64,000 bases of DNA, taken from NCBI GenBank assembly GCA_020049855.1, contig JAGVLJ010000009.1:62001-126000 (forward strand), given 5' to 3'. Every line of letters starts with the position of its first letter. The first letter of the stretch is position 1. The position numbers were made by a program, and so were the translations under genes. The notes beneath the pieces are model-generated. The model searched no databases. It was not told the DNA's origin and was given only the letters and a program-made list of their open reading frames with translations. The DNA is from Bacteroidia bacterium (lineage in GTDB: Bacteria > Bacteroidota > Bacteroidia > UKL13-3). Shown one piece after another: positions 61,430-64,000 of the stretch.

Positions 61430-63724
61430 TTAAAAGGTGTAATTTATCCCCAGACTGGGCATAATTGGTAGTTGATTGATGCGTCTGTTGGTCACACGTT
61501 CAAAGTAAAAAATGTTTTCCCGATTGTAAACGTTAGTTGCGCTGGCAATAATGGCCATTTTGGTTTTATTTTTAAAAGTTATTCTTTTCTCGGCCGAAGC
61601 ATCTAATCGGTGATAATAGGGAAGTCGTCCTTTGTTGTAATTTGCGTAGTTAATTCCAAGATTTCCATTTTGATTGGTATAATCTGTAGAAATACCGCCA
61701 AACGGAATTTGCATATAGTAACCCTGTGTTTGGGTAAATGGAAAACCGGATGCCAGATTCCACCGCAGGTTTACAGTGTACTGCTTTTCTTTTCCAAAGG
61801 TGTAGGAGCCCACCAGATTTACATTGTGTCTGCGGTCGAAGCTTGGAAAGTAGGTTCTTATTTCATCCGTGCGTTCTACGAATGTGAGGGAGTAAACAGC
61901 CCAAAGGTAAAGTTTCTTATATTCGTATCGGTAGCTTATATCACCCCCATAGGCATTTCCTGTTTCAACAATAAAATCGGTACGCAAATAAGCGGGTTTG
62001 TTAATATATTGAGGAACGTCATCATAGATTTTATCCCGGTTTACATTAATGAGTTGAGGATAACGTTTCCAAAATCCTTCTACATTCATCAACCCATGTT
62101 TTCCTATCTCTACCTCGGCACCTAAAACCCCCTGTTGAGACCATTGCAGGTAGTTTTTTACCGGTTTTCCTTTAAAGGTGGTGGGTAGGTTATCGGGTCC
62201 TGAAAGAAAGCCATAGAATAGGTTTACTACATCACGATCAGAAACTGCTGCAATAAGATTTTGAGAGTAAATTCCTGCACCGGCCTTAATTCGGATACGG
62301 CTGGTTACATTCCATTTTAAACCTAAACGTGGCTCTATTGCTTTATTACCCAGTGATGCGTAATAATTAAAACGTACCCCAGGCTCTACTAAAACTCTTC
62401 CTGCGGTAAGTTTATATTTCAAGTAGGCTGCCAGTTGACTGGTATTCTCGTATTGCTCAACCAATTTGTTTGCGGTAGAATAGGTTTTGTAGCTGGTGCG
62501 AAATCCTTCCATTTCAATTCCGTATTTCAAATCATCCCTACCTAAGTAATAGGTAAAATTTAAGGAGGCGTTAAATCCGCTAATATCACTGAAGCGCGGC
62601 CTTAAATCGGCCTCTTTCTGATCCATTCCGTATTTGGAATACGCTACCACCGCATTAATCAGGGTGCTGCTTCCTTCCGGAATAATGGAAAAATTGCCGC
62701 CCATTCCAAATGCGTTCCAGCCATAATTGGTGGTTGAGAAATTTACTCTGTCTTTAAAATTAAAACCAAAAAAATTTGTTTTACTTCCATTCGGTGCAAC
62801 AAATGAAATTTTACTGTAAAAATCATCGAAATGGTAGGGTAATCCGTTTGTATCGGCATAGTTATAAAACATTCGTGAGGTTTTATCGAGGTAGGAGGTT
62901 TTATACGACAATATGTAGGATGCAGTTGCTTCTCCTTCTTTATATTCTTTTAGGGGGCCTTCAAGCAACACTTTAGAGGTAAACGGGTTGATGGAAAATT
63001 TGCCCGATGGTTTTATTTTATTTCCTTCCCTTGTTTGCACATCAACTACTGCCGATACTCTTCCGCCATACTGTGAGTTGAAACCACCGGCATATACATC
63101 AGCGCTTCGGATGATATCAGCATCATAAACTGAAAAAAGACCGATAGAATGGAAAGGATTGTATATAACCATTCCGTCAAGAAGCATTTTGTTTTGAATA
63201 GGAGGCCCGCCTCTTATGTAAAGTTGCCCACCTTGGTCTCCGCTGAAAGTAACTCCTGGTAAAACCTGTAGGTACTGAATTAAGTCAGGTTCGCCTCCAA
63301 CTGTTGGAATATACTTTAAATCCTTTGGCGTTATGGTAATCTTTGAAATCTCTACCTGTGTTTGGCGTTTTTGCTTATCGGCTGATATGCTAACTTCTTT
63401 TAATTGCCTAGACCGAGCTGTAATATAGAAGGAGGTATTAATTACTTTTTTATCCGTTAAATCAAAACGTTGGCTAAGAGTATCATAACCCATAGCAATG
63501 ATAACCAATGTATAAGAACCTGGCTTTAATTTGCTAAGGCTAAAAAAACCAGTAAGATCGGTTGCTGTTCCGTTTGATGTTCCCTGTATAAATACGGTTA
63601 TAAATCCCATAGGTTCTGCGGTAGCTTTATCATACACAAAACCTCTTATTTCTCCCGACTGGGAAAATCCGCACAAGTTGGCAAATAGGAAAAAAATAAA
63701 AGGATAATATTGTTTAAATTTCAT
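61430..63724 (-). CDS. TonB-dependent receptor with carboxypeptidase-regulatory N-domain
   Basis: Outer-membrane active-transport receptor. 764 residues from the ATG at 63724, with signal peptide KFKQYYPFIFFLFANLCGFSQ. The frame extends 16 codons further up without signal character. An N-terminal carboxypeptidase-regulatory-like domain (GEIRGFVYDKATAEPMGFITVFIQG, GFFSLSKLKPGSYTLVIIAMGY) precedes the plug (about residues 110-235: PDLIQYLQVLPGVTFSGDQGG, LYIRGGPPIQNKMLLDG, YGGRVSAVVDVQTREG). A 22-strand-type barrel ends PSLGINYTF with terminal Phe. The substrate is not predictable; no SusD partner is adjacent, so it is not a standard glycan pair. A TATATTCG element ends 17 nt upstream of the ATG. 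Confidence 0.93.
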   Translation of the reverse strand: MKFKQYYPFIFFLFANLCGFSQSGEIRGFVYDKATAEPMGFITVFIQGTSNGTATDLTGFFSLSKLKPGSYTLVIIAMGYDTLSQRFDLTDKKVINTSFYITARSRQLKEVSISADKQKRQTQVEISKITITPKDLKYIPTVGGEPDLIQYLQVLPGVTFSGDQGGQLYIRGGPPIQNKMLLDGMVIYNPFHSIGLFSVYDADIIRSADVYAGGFNSQYGGRVSAVVDVQTREGNKIKPSGKFSINPFTSKVLLEGPLKEYKEGEATASYILSYKTSYLDKTSRMFYNYADTNGLPYHFDDFYSKISFVAPNGSKTNFFGFNFKDRVNFSTTNYGWNAFGMGGNFSIIPEGSSTLINAVVAYSKYGMDQKEADLRPRFSDISGFNASLNFTYYLGRDDLKYGIEMEGFRTSYKTYSTANKLVEQYENTSQLAAYLKYKLTAGRVLVEPGVRFNYYASLGNKAIEPRLGLKWNVTSRIRIKAGAGIYSQNLIAAVSDRDVVNLFYGFLSGPDNLPTTFKGKPVKNYLQWSQQGVLGAEVEIGKHGLMNVEGFWKRYPQLINVNRDKIYDDVPQYINKPAYLRTDFIVETGNAYGGDISYRYEYKKLYLWAVYSLTFVERTDEIRTYFPSFDRRHNVNLVGSYTFGKEKQYTVNLRWNLASGFPFTQTQGYYMQIPFGGISTDYTNQNGNLGINYANYNKGRLPYYHRLDASAEKRITFKNKTKMAIIASATNVYNRENIFYFERVTNRRINQLPIMPSLGINYTF

Positions 63725-63741
63725 AAATTTTTTGAGTGGCA

Positions 63742-63749
63742 CGAATATA
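63742..63749 (-). promoter_or_regulatory. -7 promoter element for the TonB-dependent receptor gene
   Basis: TATATTCG on the minus strand (TAnnTTYG) ends 17 nt before the ATG at 63724 and supports the shorter start. Confidence 0.45.
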
Positions 63750-63796
63750 GTCTTTTCGGAAATTAATAGCACAGACAGTTAATTGAGGTTTTAAGT

Positions 63797-64000
63797 TCAT
63801 TTTTTGGGTAAATATTTTTCAACTTCCTGAGGGTTAATGTCAATTTTGTTTACTCTTTGTTTTTTCCCCAGCAAAATGCCCATAGGGAAATGTCCTACTC
63901 CCAACAATTTATTGATCTTGCGGTTTGAGTAGGCACAGTACCAGTTTACATTTGGTAATCTGGAAATTATTTGCAACGATTTGGGATTTCCTCCGTAGTG
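63797..64000 (-). CDS. C-terminal end of a protein of unknown function, possibly thioredoxin-fold (5' end outside window)
   Basis: An open minus-strand frame enters from the right edge and ends with TGA at 63799-63797, giving 67 visible residues: HYGGNPKSLQIISRLPNVNW, then YCAYSNRKINKLLGVGHFPM, GILLGKKQRV and a tail ending EVEKYLPKK. The VGHFPMGILLGKKQRVNKI part could be the cis-Pro strand and following strand of a TlpA/thioredoxin-like domain, but the redox motif would lie outside the window. This is a weak inference. It lies 72 nt upstream of the TonB-receptor ATG on the same strand. Confidence 0.55.
   Translation of the reverse strand, partial: HYGGNPKSLQIISRLPNVNWYCAYSNRKINKLLGVGHFPMGILLGKKQRVNKIDINPQEVEKYLPKK

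Noticed and set aside
1-64000. tRNA, rRNA, CRISPR array, insertion sequence, integrase, toxin-antitoxin or phage defence genes
   Set aside because: Looked for on both strands; no cloverleaf, regularly spaced direct repeats, transposase motifs or characteristic gene pairs were seen.

Overview
The window is a chromosome segment of a Bacteroidota bacterium, AT-rich by eye. The order within the phylum cannot be fixed from sequence alone. Support comes from a type IX secretion (T9SS) C-terminal sorting domain, SusC-like/TonB proteins with carboxypeptidase-regulatory N-domains, an HU-CCDC81/SPOR protein, the DUF5683-dapB-lepB gene order, the absence of Shine-Dalgarno sequences, and many copies of the Bacteroidota -7 promoter element TAnnTTTG just before genes. 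It is almost entirely core genome. I see no rRNA, tRNA, CRISPR array, insertion sequence, prophage or defence island.

Layout. 1-2.5 kb: end of a DUF5683 gene, dapB (lysine/peptidoglycan) and lepB (signal peptidase I). 2.7-4.8 kb (minus): glycosyltransferase and NhaD Na+/H+ antiporter, divergent from ruvB-queG (4.9-6.9 kb). 6.9-13.1 kb: a two-part exported protein of unknown function, then on the minus strand miaE, a lone response regulator, an MFS transporter, a free-methionine-sulfoxide reductase and a lipoprotein dipeptidyl peptidase III. 13.6-18 kb: ADP-forming acyl-CoA synthetase, rsmE and pckA. 18.2-24.2 kb: a CzcCBA-type divalent-metal efflux operon led by a small exported protein. 24.2-31.2 kb: an eIF1-like factor, a diacylglycerol-kinase-like protein, a THUMP rRNA methyltransferase, dnaG, an exported VWA protein and a lipoprotein. 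31.3-39.2 kb: DUF423-sixA-priA, a large DUF3352-like/propeller protein, murI and a DinB-like protein. 39.3-45.3 kb: a T9SS cargo protein, an acyltransferase, glyA with three small downstream genes, and an unlisted 51-residue membrane peptide. 45.4-52.1 kb: a DUF5686 outer-membrane protein with an ALDH8A1-like aldehyde dehydrogenase, a GIN-domain lipoprotein with a PagL-like lipid A deacylase, and acylphosphatase. 52.2-64 kb (minus): a run of envelope genes (TonB receptor, 1016-residue TPR protein, beta-barrel, HU/SPOR protein, TonB) continuing into folC, a small exported protein and rnhA.

The most interesting signal is regulatory. In at least six genes a TAnnTTTG-like element ends only 4-6 nt before the start codon (nhaD, ruvB, the MFS gene, the diacylglycerol-kinase-like gene, murI and the lipoprotein gene at 30503). 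This implies leaderless mRNAs, several starting with GTG, and it moves several start codons from the longest-frame choice. A second notable point is a perfect terminator hairpin behind pckA whose U-tract runs directly into the rsmE start codon. No convincing new multi-gene system was found. The TPR/beta-barrel/HU-SPOR/TonB cluster and the orphan exported proteins are the best candidates for unknown function.
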